A stretch of DNA of 64,000 bases. Source: Microbacterium nanhaiense. Lineage in GTDB: Bacteria > Actinomycetota > Actinomycetes > Actinomycetales > Microbacteriaceae. The stretch is from contig NZ_BMMQ01000004.1 in NCBI RefSeq assembly GCF_014646015.1, positions 62,001 to 126,000 of the forward strand, in the 5' to 3' direction. The notes under the pieces are model-generated. The model was given only the letters and a program-made list of their open reading frames with translations. It did no database searches and had not been told where the DNA came from. How positions within the stretch are numbered: position 1 is the first letter of the stretch; each line of letters begins with the position of its first letter. Both the position numbers and the translations under genes were made by a program. This document shows positions 30,596 through 39,747 of the stretch, one piece after another.

Positions 30596-32110
30596 TCAGG
30601 CTTCGCCCGAGGCGGCCATGATCATGTCCTTGGTGGCGTCCGGCCCGAACTCCGCCGAGACCTGCCCGCGGCTCATCACGATGATGCGGTGGGCGATGCT
30701 GAGGCACTCGCCGACCTCGCTCGTGGTGTAGACCACCCCGACGCCGCCGCGCGCACGGTCGGCGAGCAACCGGAACACCTCGGCCTTGGCGCCGACGTCG
30801 ATTCCGCGGCTGGGCTCGTCGAGCAGGATCAACCGGGGGTCGGTCGCGACGATCTTGCCGATCACGACCTTCTGCTGGTTACCGCCCGAGAGGCCGCCGA
30901 TGTTGAGCTCGGGCCCCGGCGTCTTGACCGTGACGGCCGTGATGAGCTCGCGGGCCCGCTGCTTCTCCTTCTTGCCCGAGATCGCCCAGCCCGACATGCT
31001 CTGGTCGAGGCTCGCAAGCGTGAGGTTGCGCCCGACCGAGAACGTCTGCACGAGGCCGTCGCGCTGGCGATCCTCGGGAACGAGGCCGACGCCCTTCTCG
31101 ATGCGCGTCGCGATCGAGTCGCCGAGGATCGACTTGCCCTCGAGCAGGATCTCGCCGCTCTCGACGCGCTCGCGCCCGGCGATCGCTTCGAGGAGCTCGG
31201 TGCGACCGGCGCCCATGAGCCCGTAGATACAGACGATCTCACCGGCTCGCACGTCGAGGTCGATGCCGTTCACCACGGCGCGCTCGGGGTTCTCGGGGTC
31301 GAGCACCGTGAGGCCGTCGACGCTCAGAACCGATTCGCCGAACTCGTAGCCCTCGGGCGGCGAACCCAGGTCGAAGTTCTCGCCGACCATGTTCCGCACG
31401 ATCCAGGCGAGGTCGATGTCGGCGCGCTCGGCGCGGGCCGTCATGTTGCCGTCTCGTAGCACGACGGCGTGGTCGGTGATCTCGAGCGCCTCCTCGAGGT
31501 GGTGCGAAATGTAGACGATCGCGACGCCACGCGAGAGCAGGTCGCGCACGATGCCGAAGAGTGTCTCGACTTCGGCCGCCGCGAGCGCCGAGGTCGGCTC
31601 GTCCATGATCAGGATCCGCGAGTTGACCGAGAGGGCGCGCGCGATCTCGATGATCTGTTGCTGGCCCACCCGCAGATCCGACACGTAGGTGTCGGGCTCG
31701 ATGGGGAGCTTCATCTCTTTCAGGAGTGCCCGCGTCTGCCGGGTCTCCTCCGCGTAGTCGACCCCGCCGAAGCGGCGCATGATCTCGCGTCCCATGAAGA
31801 TGTTGTCGCGCACCGTGAGGTTCGGCGCGAGGCTCAGCTCCTGGTGGATGATCGAGATGCCGTGCTCGGCCGCGTCCGTCGTCGACGAAAAGGAGACGGG
31901 TTCGCCGCCCATCAGGATCTGGCCCGACGTGGGTTGTTCGACGCCGGAGAGGATCTTCATCAGCGTCGACTTGCCCGCGCCGTTCTCGCCGAACAGCGTC
32001 GTGACGGTACCGGATCTGATCTCGAAGTTGACGCCCTTGAGAGCGCGCGTGCCACCGTAGTTCTTCACGATGTCGCGGGCTTCGAGGACGACGTTGTCCT
32101 TCGTGGTCAT
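30596..32110 (-). CDS. ABC transporter ATP-binding protein, double-cassette monosaccharide type
   Basis: A 504-residue RbsA/MglA-like protein starting at ATG 32110. First cassette: Walker A LFGENGAGKSTLMKIL, signature LRVGQQQIIEIARAL, Walker B RILIMDEPTSAL. Second cassette: the usual degenerate P-loop IYGLMGAGRTELLEAI, signature LSGGNQQKVVIGK and RLILLDEPSRGIDVGAK. It powers the permease encoded next. It is preceded by the DUF2291 gene with only 5 bases between them. Confidence 0.93.
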   Translation of the reverse strand: MTTKDNVVLEARDIVKNYGGTRALKGVNFEIRSGTVTTLFGENGAGKSTLMKILSGVEQPTSGQILMGGEPVSFSSTTDAAEHGISIIHQELSLAPNLTVRDNIFMGREIMRRFGGVDYAEETRQTRALLKEMKLPIEPDTYVSDLRVGQQQIIEIARALSVNSRILIMDEPTSALAAAEVETLFGIVRDLLSRGVAIVYISHHLEEALEITDHAVVLRDGNMTARAERADIDLAWIVRNMVGENFDLGSPPEGYEFGESVLSVDGLTVLDPENPERAVVNGIDLDVRAGEIVCIYGLMGAGRTELLEAIAGRERVESGEILLEGKSILGDSIATRIEKGVGLVPEDRQRDGLVQTFSVGRNLTLASLDQSMSGWAISGKKEKQRARELITAVTVKTPGPELNIGGLSGGNQQKVVIGKIVATDPRLILLDEPSRGIDVGAKAEVFRLLADRARGGVGVVYTTSEVGECLSIAHRIIVMSRGQVSAEFGPDATKDMIMAASGEA

Positions 32111-32115
32111 GTCGT

Positions 32116-32772
32116 TCAGCCCTCCTCGACGGAGACGGGGGTCACGAGCCATGCCTCGGGGTTGATGAGCGTGAACGCCCCGGTGATCGTCGCGGTCGTG
32201 CCCTCGAGCGCGCTCGTGTCGAGCCCCTCGAGCACCTCGGCCTTCATCGCCTCGTTGAGCGAGGCCGCGGCGTTCTGGTAGTCGATCTGGTTGGTGAACT
32301 CACCGAACGTGATCTCGCCGGTCGCGTCGCGCAGCTCGGTGCCGTTGATCGCGGGCCCGGTCTGTACGCGGATGGTCAGGCCGTCGGGCAGCCCCTCGAC
32401 GCTGAAGTCATAGATGCCGGAGGCGCTCTCGCCGAATTCTCCCGTCATCGTGACGCTGAAGACCGTGCCACCGGAGCTCGGCACACCATACTCGGCGATG
32501 GCCGCGTCCTTGTCCTCGGCCAGTGCCGCAGCGAGGACGTCTGCCTCGACCGCGCGCTCGGCGACGGTGTCTCGCACCTCGGGGAATTTCTCAGGCCCGT
32601 ACGCCTCGGCATCGAAAGCCTGCTCAGCGCCGGCAACCTCGGATCCATAAGGGACGACGCGCGTACCCAGCGCAATAAACGCGACGACCGCGAGTATCAC
32701 GACGACGAGGATCCCGCGCTTCGCACCGACGCCCAGGCCGCGGCGCGGGCGCGCCTCTGCGATTGCGCTCAC
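32116..32772 (-). CDS. DUF2291 family protein linked to the importer
   Basis: A 218-residue protein starting at GTG 32772 with one N-terminal membrane segment (GILVVVILAVVAFIALGTRVVPYG) and the remainder outside. The rest matches DUF2291 in style: a helical Ala/Glu-rich part, then GTVFSVTMTGEF, LTIRVQTGPAINGTELRDATGEITFGEFTNQIDYQNAAASLN and a C-terminal VEEG. The family is repeatedly found within monosaccharide/polyol ABC operons; its function is unknown, possibly an accessory to binding-protein delivery. It overlaps the dehydrogenase stop by 4 bases. Confidence 0.8.
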   Translation of the reverse strand: MSAIAEARPRRGLGVGAKRGILVVVILAVVAFIALGTRVVPYGSEVAGAEQAFDAEAYGPEKFPEVRDTVAERAVEADVLAAALAEDKDAAIAEYGVPSSGGTVFSVTMTGEFGESASGIYDFSVEGLPDGLTIRVQTGPAINGTELRDATGEITFGEFTNQIDYQNAAASLNEAMKAEVLEGLDTSALEGTTATITGAFTLINPEAWLVTPVSVEEG

Positions 32773-33800
32773 AGCAGGACCCGCGATTCGGTGTCGTTGG
32801 GGCGGATCTGCAGCTTGCGCCCCTCGCCGCGGCGGAACATCTCGAGTGCCTGCTCGTAGTCGTCGAGCGTGAACGAGTGGCTGATCATGGCACGCGCGTT
32901 GATCGCTCCCGCCTCGAACATCTCCACGGCCCGTCCGAACGAGTTGAGCACGGCCATCGTTCCGACGATCGAGATCTCGTCACGGTAGATGCGGAACGGC
33001 GAGAACTGCGCGGTCCGGTCGGCGGGCGCGACGCCGAAGTCTTGGAAGTATCCGGCGGGCTTCACTCGCGTCAGCGCGTCCTCGATCGCGCGAATGTTGC
33101 CCGTGCAGTCGATCACGACGTCCCACTTCGCGCGTTCAGCGTCGTCCGCCGAGGTGTATCGGAGCTCGATCCCGCACTCCTCCGCAGTCTTCAGACGCTC
33201 GGCGTTCAGGTCGACGATCGTGACGCTCGCGGCACCGGCACGGTGCGCAAGCTGCGCCATCAGGAGGCCCATCGTCCCCGCACCATAGACGAGAACGTGG
33301 TCGCCCATACGTCGGGGCAACACGTCCCATCCACGAATCGCGCAGGCCAGCGGCTCGATGAGCGCCGCCTCGTAGATGTCGGTCTCGGGCTTGAGCTTGT
33401 ACACATTGGTCGACGGCGCGGTAAAGAACTGCTGCGAGGCGCCGTCAGAGGCGACCACACCGAGACCGTTCCACTTCGGACAGAGGTTCTGGTGCCCGTT
33501 CAGGCACTGCTCACACTCACCACAGGTGGTGCTGGGGTTGACGGCAACCTTGTCGCCGACGCGGAAGTCGAAGACGCCATCGTTGACGCCCTCGCCAAGT
33601 TCGACGATCGTGCCCGTGGCCTCATGCCCCGGCACAAGCGGGAAGATCGTTCCCTCGAACTCGCCATCAAAGACGTGGGTATCCGTGCCGCAGATGCCGA
33701 CCGCGGCCGTCTCGATCAGGATCTCCTTGTAGCCGGGACGGGGCTTCTCCCGTTCCTCGAGTGCCAGCACCCCTTGCTGCTGAAAAGCGACTGCGCGCAT
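32769..33800 (-). CDS. Zinc-dependent alcohol/polyol dehydrogenase (structural zinc present)
   Basis: A 343-residue MDR dehydrogenase starting at ATG 33800 (MRAVAFQQQGVLALEEREK). Catalytic-zinc residues lie in GICGTDTHVFDG and PGHEATG; the four structural-zinc cysteines are in TTCGECEQCLNGHQNLC; the Rossmann motif is VLVYGAGTMGLLMAQLA followed by IVDLNAERL. It is a plausible NAD-dependent polyol oxidase, for example erythritol/L-threitol dehydrogenase, given its partners. It is the first gene of the minus-strand importer operon, divergent from the second dehydrogenase. Confidence 0.88.
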   Translation of the reverse strand: MRAVAFQQQGVLALEEREKPRPGYKEILIETAAVGICGTDTHVFDGEFEGTIFPLVPGHEATGTIVELGEGVNDGVFDFRVGDKVAVNPSTTCGECEQCLNGHQNLCPKWNGLGVVASDGASQQFFTAPSTNVYKLKPETDIYEAALIEPLACAIRGWDVLPRRMGDHVLVYGAGTMGLLMAQLAHRAGAASVTIVDLNAERLKTAEECGIELRYTSADDAERAKWDVVIDCTGNIRAIEDALTRVKPAGYFQDFGVAPADRTAQFSPFRIYRDEISIVGTMAVLNSFGRAVEMFEAGAINARAMISHSFTLDDYEQALEMFRRGEGRKLQIRPNDTESRVLL

Positions 33801-33980
33801 CTTTGCTCCTGTTCGCATCCGGCATCGGGCCATCGTTGGCCCGCGCCTCTGGGCGATCTTCGCCCGATCTCACCGCTCGTCTCGTCAAGACGATCGCCAG
33901 CGGTGTTACCTTGATCTACATTAGAACACAGATTACGTTAGATTCAACGTTCAGATAGTGACATCGAAGGAGATCGTCCC
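33801..33980. promoter_or_regulatory. Divergent promoter region of the polyol cluster
   Basis: 180 bases between the two dehydrogenase genes. The right half (33905-33960) is markedly AT-rich and contains ATTAGAAC, GTTAGATTC and CAACGTTCAG repeats with a GTGTT/AACAC pair, a likely binding site for the cluster's DeoR or LacI protein. The left part has a GGGCGATCTTCGCCC hairpin-like dyad. GAAGGAGAT precedes the ATG at 33981. Individual -35/-10 boxes could not be fixed. Confidence 0.45.
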
Positions 33981-35045
33981 ATGAACAGCAGCGCGCCCGC
34001 GACGCCTCAGGCTTCCGACGCCATCCCCACCACGCAACGCGCGGCGGTTCTCCACGCCGCGCACGACGTGCGGATCCAGGAACGCCCGGTGCCGACGCCG
34101 GCCGGCGACGAGGTCCTGGTCAGGGTCACATCGGTCGGCGTGTGCGGAAGCGACGTGCACTTCTTCCACGACGGCCGCCTCGGCGATTGGAGCGTCGACG
34201 AGCCCCTCGTGCTCGGCCACGAGTCGGGCGGCGTGATCGTCGCTGTGGGCGCCGACGTCGACGCCACCCGCGTGGGTGAGCGTGTGTCGATCGAGCCCCA
34301 GCACCCCTCGCACACCTCGGCTGAGACGCTGCGCGGCGAGTACAACCTCGACCCGGACATGCAGTTCTACGCCGTGCCGGGAACCGATGGCGCGTTCCAG
34401 CAGTACGTCACGATCCAGAGCCACTTCGCGTTCGCGATCCCCGATACCGTCAGCGACGAGGCTGCGGCCCTCATGGAGCCGCTCTCGGTCGCGATTGCGA
34501 CCGCGCGCAAGGCGGGGATCCAGCCCGGGTCGCGCGTGTTGATCGCGGGCGCCGGCCCGATCGGCATCGTCACCGCCCAGGTGGCCCGCGCGTTCGGCGC
34601 GACCGACATCATCGTCTCCGACCTCGCCGAGGCACGCCGCGAGACGGCGCTGAGCTTCGGCGCGACGCGCGTCGTCGACCCAGCGGCGGGCGGATCCGCG
34701 GACCTCGGCGGCCCCGTCGACGCGTTCATCGACGCTTCGGGTGCCGCGCCTGCGGTGCTCAGCGGTATCCGTGCCGTGCGTCCGGGCGGCCGGGTTGTGC
34801 TCGTCGGAATGGGCATCGACGAACTGGCGCTGCCGATCTCGTACATCCAGAACCTTGAGTTGACGATCACGGGAGTGTTCCGTTACGCGAACACCTGGCC
34901 GGCCGCAATCGCTCTCGTGGCCGCTGGCCGCGTCGACCTCGACCGGATGGTGACGGGCCGCTTCGGGCTCGATCGCGTCGTCGACGCGCTCGAATCGACG
35001 TCGGATCCGACGACCATCAAGTCCATCGTCACGCCCAATAGCTGA
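33981..35045 (+). CDS. Sorbitol/polyol dehydrogenase-like MDR enzyme lacking the structural zinc site
   Basis: A 354-residue MDR protein of the sorbitol/xylitol dehydrogenase branch. Catalytic-zinc residues are seen in VGVCGSDVHFFHDG, VLGHESGG and MEPLSVAIATARKA; the Rossmann motif is VLIAGAGPIGIVTAQVARAFG. The loop that normally carries four cysteines reads IEPQHPSHTSAETLRGEYN and has none, as in animal sorbitol dehydrogenases. It likely oxidises a polyol to a ketose, such as a tetritol to erythrulose. It is the first gene of the plus-strand operon with kinase, RpiB, TIM-like and LacI genes. Confidence 0.85.
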   Translation: MNSSAPATPQASDAIPTTQRAAVLHAAHDVRIQERPVPTPAGDEVLVRVTSVGVCGSDVHFFHDGRLGDWSVDEPLVLGHESGGVIVAVGADVDATRVGERVSIEPQHPSHTSAETLRGEYNLDPDMQFYAVPGTDGAFQQYVTIQSHFAFAIPDTVSDEAAALMEPLSVAIATARKAGIQPGSRVLIAGAGPIGIVTAQVARAFGATDIIVSDLAEARRETALSFGATRVVDPAAGGSADLGGPVDAFIDASGAAPAVLSGIRAVRPGGRVVLVGMGIDELALPISYIQNLELTITGVFRYANTWPAAIALVAAGRVDLDRMVTGRFGLDRVVDALESTSDPTTIKSIVTPNS

Positions 35046-35074
35046 CCCCCTCCGAACGCAGAACGGATTCAACG

Positions 35075-36796
35075 ATGACCCGATTGTGGAATGACCCGGC
35101 CGATTTCGCCGACGAGATGATCGACGGCTTCGTCGCGGCAAACGGTCGCTACGTGCGCCGGGTCTCGGGCGGCGTCGCCCGCGCCACGCAGACCCCCGAG
35201 GGGCAGGTCGCGTTCGTCACGGGCGGCGGATCCGGCCACTACCCCGCCTTCGGCGGCCTCGTCGGCCCCGGCCTCGCCAACGGCGCCGCGATGGGGAACC
35301 TCTTCGCCTCTCCCTCCACGCAGCAGGTCCTCTCGGTCGCGAAGGCCGTCGAGAACGGCGGCGGCGTGTTCCTCAGCTACGGCAACTACGCCGGCGACGT
35401 ACTCAACTTCGACGCCGCACAGGAACAGCTCCGCGCGGCCGGAATCCCCTGCCAGACCGTCACCGTCACCGACGACGTCTCGTCCGCCGACAAGAGCGAG
35501 ATCCACAAGCGCCGCGGCATCGCGGGCGACCTGACCGTGTTCCGGATCGCCGGCGCCGCCGCAGAGCGCGGCGCGAACCTCACCGAGGTCACCCGGCTCG
35601 CCCGCCGCGCCAACGACCGCACGCGCTCGTTCGGCGTCGCCTTCTCGGGCTGCTCACTGCCGGGCGCCGACGAGCCGCTCTTCGAGGTCAAGCCCGGTCA
35701 CATGGCGATCGGTCTCGGCATCCACGGCGAGCCCGGCCTCGGCGACGCGGACATCCCGACGGCCGACGGACTCGCCGAGATGCTCGTGAACCGCCTGCTC
35801 GAGGAGGTTCCGGATGACGTCGCCGACGTTCGCGGCGCGCGCGTCGTCCCGGTGCTCAACGGCCTCGGATCCCTCAAATACGAGGAGATGTTCGTCGTCT
35901 ACCGCCGCATCGCCCTCCTGCTGGAGGAGAACGGCATCGTTACCGTGGATCCGCACGTTGGCGAGTACTGCACGAGCTTCGACATGGCCGGCACATCGCT
36001 GACCCTGCTCTGGCTCGACGACGAGCTCGAAGATCTGTGGGACACGGGCGTCGACACCCCGGCATATCGCCGCGGGTCCGTCGACACCTCCCCCCTCGTG
36101 CTCGCCTCAACCGACGCTGACGAAGACGACGACGTGATCGGTGACGCCGACGACGCCTCGCGCGGCATCGCCCAGACGATCGCGGCCGGCTTCGACATCT
36201 GGCGCGCCACGATCGATGAGAACGTCGACGAGCTGGGCCGCCTCGACGCGATCGCCGGGGATGGCGACCACGGGATCGGCATGCAGCGCGGGATCCACGC
36301 CGCCCAGACCGCCGCGCGCGACGCCGCCGAGCGCGGAGCCGGAGCGGCGACGACGCTCGCCCGCGCCGCGGATGCGTGGAGCGACCGCGCCGGGGGCACC
36401 TCGGGCGCGATCTGGGGCGCGATCCTCGACACCGTCGCGAAGACCCTCGGCGACGTCGGAGTGCCCGAGCCCGCCGCCCTCGCGAAGGGGCTCGAGAACG
36501 CGAAGGCCCGCGTCGCGACCTTCGGCGCGGTGCCGGGTGACAAGACGCTCGTCGATTCACTTGATCCGTTCATCGACACCTTCGCGGAGCTCAGCGAGCG
36601 CCAGAGCCTCGCCGACGCCTGGCGCGCGGCCGCGGAGGCCGCCACCGACGCCGCCGCCGCAACCGCCGACATGCTGCCCCAGATGGGGCGCGCCCGTGCG
36701 CACCACGAGAGGGCGCTCGGCACCCCGGATCCGGGGGCCCACTCGCTCGCCCTGCTCGTGACCTCCCTTAACGACCTCTTCAACCGAAAGGCATGA
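35075..36796 (+). CDS. DAK-family kinase (DhaK-DhaL fusion), probable erythrulose kinase
   Basis: A 573-residue ATP-dependent kinase. Residues 1 to about 330 are the DhaK substrate-binding domain ([54 protein letters not shown]). Residues about 365-573 are the DhaL ATP-binding domain ([45 protein letters not shown]). Classical members phosphorylate dihydroxyacetone; actinobacterial LerK/DerK members phosphorylate erythrulose. Linkage to RpiB-like and TIM-like isomerases and polyol dehydrogenases favours an erythrulose kinase. The ATG overlap with the next gene shows translational coupling. Confidence 0.88.
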   Translation: MTRLWNDPADFADEMIDGFVAANGRYVRRVSGGVARATQTPEGQVAFVTGGGSGHYPAFGGLVGPGLANGAAMGNLFASPSTQQVLSVAKAVENGGGVFLSYGNYAGDVLNFDAAQEQLRAAGIPCQTVTVTDDVSSADKSEIHKRRGIAGDLTVFRIAGAAAERGANLTEVTRLARRANDRTRSFGVAFSGCSLPGADEPLFEVKPGHMAIGLGIHGEPGLGDADIPTADGLAEMLVNRLLEEVPDDVADVRGARVVPVLNGLGSLKYEEMFVVYRRIALLLEENGIVTVDPHVGEYCTSFDMAGTSLTLLWLDDELEDLWDTGVDTPAYRRGSVDTSPLVLASTDADEDDDVIGDADDASRGIAQTIAAGFDIWRATIDENVDELGRLDAIAGDGDHGIGMQRGIHAAQTAARDAAERGAGAATTLARAADAWSDRAGGTSGAIWGAILDTVAKTLGDVGVPEPAALAKGLENAKARVATFGAVPGDKTLVDSLDPFIDTFAELSERQSLADAWRAAAEAATDAAAATADMLPQMGRARAHHERALGTPDPGAHSLALLVTSLNDLFNRKA

Positions 36797-37269
36797 CCAT
36801 GACCGACCAGCTTCGCATCGTCATCGGCTCGGACGACGCCGGATTCGACTACAAGGAGATCCTCAAGAAGGATCTCGAGGCCAATGAGGGCGTCGTGAGC
36901 GTCGTCGACGTGGGCGTGGGCGCCGACGGCCACACCCCCTACCCCACGGTGGCGATCGAGGCCGCCGAACGCGTCGCTCGCGGCGAGGCCGACCGCGCTC
37001 TCATCTTCTGCGGCACGGGACTCGGCGTCGCCATCTCCGCGAACAAGGTCGCCGGCATCCGCGCCGTCACCGCCCACGACAGCTTCTCGGTCGAGCGCGC
37101 CGTGCTCTCGAACAATGCCCAGGTGCTCTGCATGGGGCAGCGCGTCGTCGGCATCGAGCTCGCCCGCCGCCTCGTGCGCGAGTGGCTGACCTACCGCTTC
37201 GACGAGACCAGCGCTTCGGCGGACAAGGTCGCCGTGGTCACCGAGTACGAGACCACCGGAAGCTGCTGA
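36793..37269 (+). CDS. RpiB/LacAB-family isomerase, probable erythrulose-4-phosphate isomerase
   Basis: A 158-residue RpiB-fold protein: [93 protein letters not shown]. The Cys of CGTGLG is the usual catalytic base. The ATG at 36793 overlaps the kinase stop; ATG 36799 is an alternative. In tetritol pathways an RpiB homologue (DerI) converts D-erythrulose 4-phosphate to D-erythrose 4-phosphate; ribose-5-phosphate isomerisation is the alternative role. Confidence 0.88.
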   Translation: MTMTDQLRIVIGSDDAGFDYKEILKKDLEANEGVVSVVDVGVGADGHTPYPTVAIEAAERVARGEADRALIFCGTGLGVAISANKVAGIRAVTAHDSFSVERAVLSNNAQVLCMGQRVVGIELARRLVREWLTYRFDETSASADKVAVVTEYETTGSC

Positions 37270-38018
37270 TGACGCGACGCATCGTCGGCATCAGCCTGAA
37301 GATGTACTTCGGGCACGCGCGCGCGACCGAGTGGTTCGCCCAGGTGGCGTCCCGCGTTGCCGACTCCCCCGCCGTCATGAGCGGCGCCGTCGAGGTCTTC
37401 GTCACCCCCACCTTCCTGCAGGTGCCCGCGGCCGTCACCGCGTTCCGCGGAACCCCCGTGCGCGTCGGCGGACAGGACGTCGCAGCCGAGGCGGAGGGCG
37501 CCTACACTGGCGAGGTCTCGGCAGCCGAGCTGGCCGAGGTCGGCGCGGGGATCGCCGAGATCGGCCATGCCGAGCGGCGACGGCTCTTCGCGGAGACCGA
37601 CGTCACCGTCGCGCAGAAGACGGCGCGCTCGCTCGAGGCCGGCCTCGAGCCGTTGTTGTGCATCGGCGAGACCGAGAAGCAGGATCCCGATGTCGCCGCC
37701 GCGGTCGCGGTCACCCAGTTGCGCGCATCGCTCGCGGGCGCCCCCGCGGGATCCGTCATCGTCGCCTACGAGCCCGTCTGGGCGATCGGCGCGCCCGCGC
37801 CCGCCGGCGAGGACCACGTGCGCGTCGTCGCGGCCGCGCTCCGGGCCGCGCTCGCGGGACGCCCGGCATCCGCGGTGATCTACGGGGGTGCCGCGAAACC
37901 GGGCCTCCTCCCGCGCCTCGGCGACGCGGTCGACGGGGTGTTCCTCGGGCGCTTCGCCCACGACCCCGACACCCTCGTCGACGTCATCGACGAGGCCGCG
38001 GCGCTTGCGTACCAGTAG
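37269..38018 (+). CDS. TIM-like isomerase, probable L-erythrulose-phosphate isomerase
   Basis: A 249-residue triosephosphate-isomerase homologue coupled to the RpiB gene (TGATG). Catalytic Lys lies in GISLKMYFG, where canonical TIM has GNWKMN, so the conserved Asn is replaced by Ser. The catalytic His is in EIGHAERRR and the Glu in VAYEPVWAIG; the phosphate loop is IYGGAAKPG. The SLKMYF variant is typical of TIM paralogues in erythritol operons (EryH/LerI) rather than glycolytic TIM. It would interconvert L- and D-erythrulose 4-phosphate. Confidence 0.88.
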   Translation: MTRRIVGISLKMYFGHARATEWFAQVASRVADSPAVMSGAVEVFVTPTFLQVPAAVTAFRGTPVRVGGQDVAAEAEGAYTGEVSAAELAEVGAGIAEIGHAERRRLFAETDVTVAQKTARSLEAGLEPLLCIGETEKQDPDVAAAVAVTQLRASLAGAPAGSVIVAYEPVWAIGAPAPAGEDHVRVVAAALRAALAGRPASAVIYGGAAKPGLLPRLGDAVDGVFLGRFAHDPDTLVDVIDEAAALAYQ

Positions 38019-38045
38019 GATCGCTCCAGGCGTTCAGGAGGTTCC

Positions 38046-39041
38046 ATGGCGGTCAGTATCCGCGAAGTCGCGCAGCGCGCGGGTGTCTCGGTGGGCACCG
38101 TTTCCAACGTACTCAACCGGCCCGACGCCGTCAGCGACGCCACGGTCGACCGCGTGCGCGCGGCCATCGACGAGCTCGGATACGTGCGCAACGACGCCGC
38201 CCGGCAGCTACGCGCGGGCCGCAGCTCGACCGTGGGGCTTGTCGTGCTCGACGCCGGCAACCCCTTCTTCACCGACATCGCGCGCGGGGCCGAGGACGCC
38301 GCCGCAGACCGGGAAGTGTCCGTGTTGCTGGGCAACAGCGACGAACGCCTCGACCGCGAGGACGCGTACCTTTCGCTCTTCGAGGAGCAGCGCGTGCGCG
38401 GCGTGCTCCTCTCCCCTGTCTCCGAGACGCTCACCACGGCCCAGCGCCTCCGCGAGCACGGCACGCCCGTCGTGCTCGTCGACCGCACGGCCCCCGGATC
38501 CGACTTCTCGTCCGTCGCCGTCGACGACGTCCGCGGCGGATACATCGCCGCGCACCATCTTCTCGAACAGGGGCGGCGACGCATCGCGTTCGTCGGCGGC
38601 GGATCCCTCCGGCAGGTCGAGGACCGCTTCGCGGGCGCGACGCGCGCCGTCGCGGAGGTTCCCGGCGCGACCATCGAGCGGATCCCCACCGACCAGCTCA
38701 CGGTGCTCGCGGGGCGCGACGCGGGCGCGACGCTCGTCGAGCGCGCGGACCGCCCCGATGCGGTCTTCGCCGCGAACGACCTCCTGGCCGTCGGCGTCAT
38801 GCAGGCGCTCGTCATGACCGCCGATCTCAGGATCCCGGACGACATCGCGCTGATCGGCTACGACGACATCGACTTCGCGGCCTCGACGGTTGTGCCGCTG
38901 AGCTCGATCCGCCAGCCCGCGCACCTCATCGGCTCGCGCGCGCTGGAGCTGCTCGAGGCCCTCGTCGACGACCCCACCCGCGCCCCCGAGACGATCGAGT
39001 TCGAGCCGGAGCTCGTCGTGCGCGCCTCGACGGCCGGCTGA
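38046..39041 (+). CDS. LacI-family regulator of the polyol cluster
   Basis: A 331-residue regulator with the classic LacI HTH VSIREVAQRAGVSVGTVSNVLNRPDAVSDATVDRVRAAI and hinge NDAARQLRAGRSSTVG. The effector domain carries DAGNPFFTDIARGAEDAA, GVLLSPVSETL, HHLLEQGRRRIAFVGG, AVFAANDLLAVGVMQAL and ALIGYDDIDFAAS. It is 27 bases after the TIM-like gene with AGGAGG before the ATG, so it belongs to that operon. It is a candidate to bind the TGAAACGATTCA-type operators at 27402 and 45909. Confidence 0.9.
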   Translation: MAVSIREVAQRAGVSVGTVSNVLNRPDAVSDATVDRVRAAIDELGYVRNDAARQLRAGRSSTVGLVVLDAGNPFFTDIARGAEDAAADREVSVLLGNSDERLDREDAYLSLFEEQRVRGVLLSPVSETLTTAQRLREHGTPVVLVDRTAPGSDFSSVAVDDVRGGYIAAHHLLEQGRRRIAFVGGGSLRQVEDRFAGATRAVAEVPGATIERIPTDQLTVLAGRDAGATLVERADRPDAVFAANDLLAVGVMQALVMTADLRIPDDIALIGYDDIDFAASTVVPLSSIRQPAHLIGSRALELLEALVDDPTRAPETIEFEPELVVRASTAG

Positions 39042-39087
39042 CGCCGGGGCCGTCGGCGCTCCCCCGTCGCCGCCCCGGTCGCCGCCG

Positions 39088-39164
39088 CCCGCGAGATCTC
39101 ACCCTTTTGCCGAGATCGCATCGAACTCGGTGCGACTTCGCGAAAACGATGCGATCTCGCGGGA
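39088..39164. repeat. Four-copy motif cluster between convergent genes
   Basis: Units of the CGAGATCGCATCG type occur at 39090-39104 and 39110-39123 (forward), and at about 39128-39142 and 39147-39163 (reverse). Bases 39088-39114 are identical to 10112-10138. The cluster lies between the stops of the LacI gene (39041) and the Nudix gene (39216). Confidence 0.75.
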
Positions 39165-39215
39165 CGGGCGGACGAACGCGGGTGGGAGGACGAGGCGCGT
39201 CGCAGATGCCGCGTG

Positions 39216-39692
39216 TTACGCCGACTCGAGCGCTGCGTGAGTAATTCCCACGCGCGAACCGAGTCCAGCCAAATGCGGAACGAACGATTGTGGCTTGAAC
39301 GCGGATCCTTCAAGCGACTCGATGTCGACCCAGCGGAAGCGGTGCCCTGCCTCCCACTTCGCCGGATCGAGCTCAAGGTCTTTACCATCGCACGCAAAGA
39401 CAAAGCTCACTTGGTGGGCGCGCCCGCCGGGCCGGTCGGCATGCGCGTCCTGGTACACCGACTCCACGACCGCGCGAAGTCCGAGGATCGGCACGTTCTG
39501 GCCAATCTCCTCGAGGATCTCTCGGCGTACCGCGTCCTCCGCATGCTCGCCAAGCTCGACCTTTCCGCCGGGAAGAAAGAAGTAGTCGAGGCCTTCGACA
39601 TCGCACACGAGGACCTGGCGGCCGCGAAGGATCGCCGCGGTCGCGCGGAGCTTGAAACGAATGTCTCCATCCGTGAACTGCACATCGACCAT
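39216..39692 (-). CDS. Nudix hydrolase
   Basis: A 158-residue protein; the start is ATG 39692 (MVDVQFTDGDIRFKLRATAAIL), supported by AAGGAGCG 5-8 bases upstream. The Nudix box GKVELGEHAEDAVRREILEEIG has the G-x5-E-x7-R-E-x2-E-E-x-G pattern complete. It hydrolyses a nucleoside diphosphate linked to another moiety; the substrate is unknown. Base composition is somewhat lower in G+C than the flanking genes. It is separate from the GH95 operon upstream on the same strand. Confidence 0.85.
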   Translation of the reverse strand: MVDVQFTDGDIRFKLRATAAILRGRQVLVCDVEGLDYFFLPGGKVELGEHAEDAVRREILEEIGQNVPILGLRAVVESVYQDAHADRPGGRAHQVSFVFACDGKDLELDPAKWEAGHRFRWVDIESLEGSAFKPQSFVPHLAGLGSRVGITHAALESA

Positions 39693-39747
39693 TCCGCGCT
39701 CCTTGCCCAGCGAGAAATCCAATCTACCGGCCGCGCATATCGGGACG

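Noticed and set aside
35899..37077. 392-aa minus-strand frame opposite the DAK-family kinase
   Set aside because: Shadow frame with Ser/Ala/Arg runs, antisense to clear kinase and RpiB genes.
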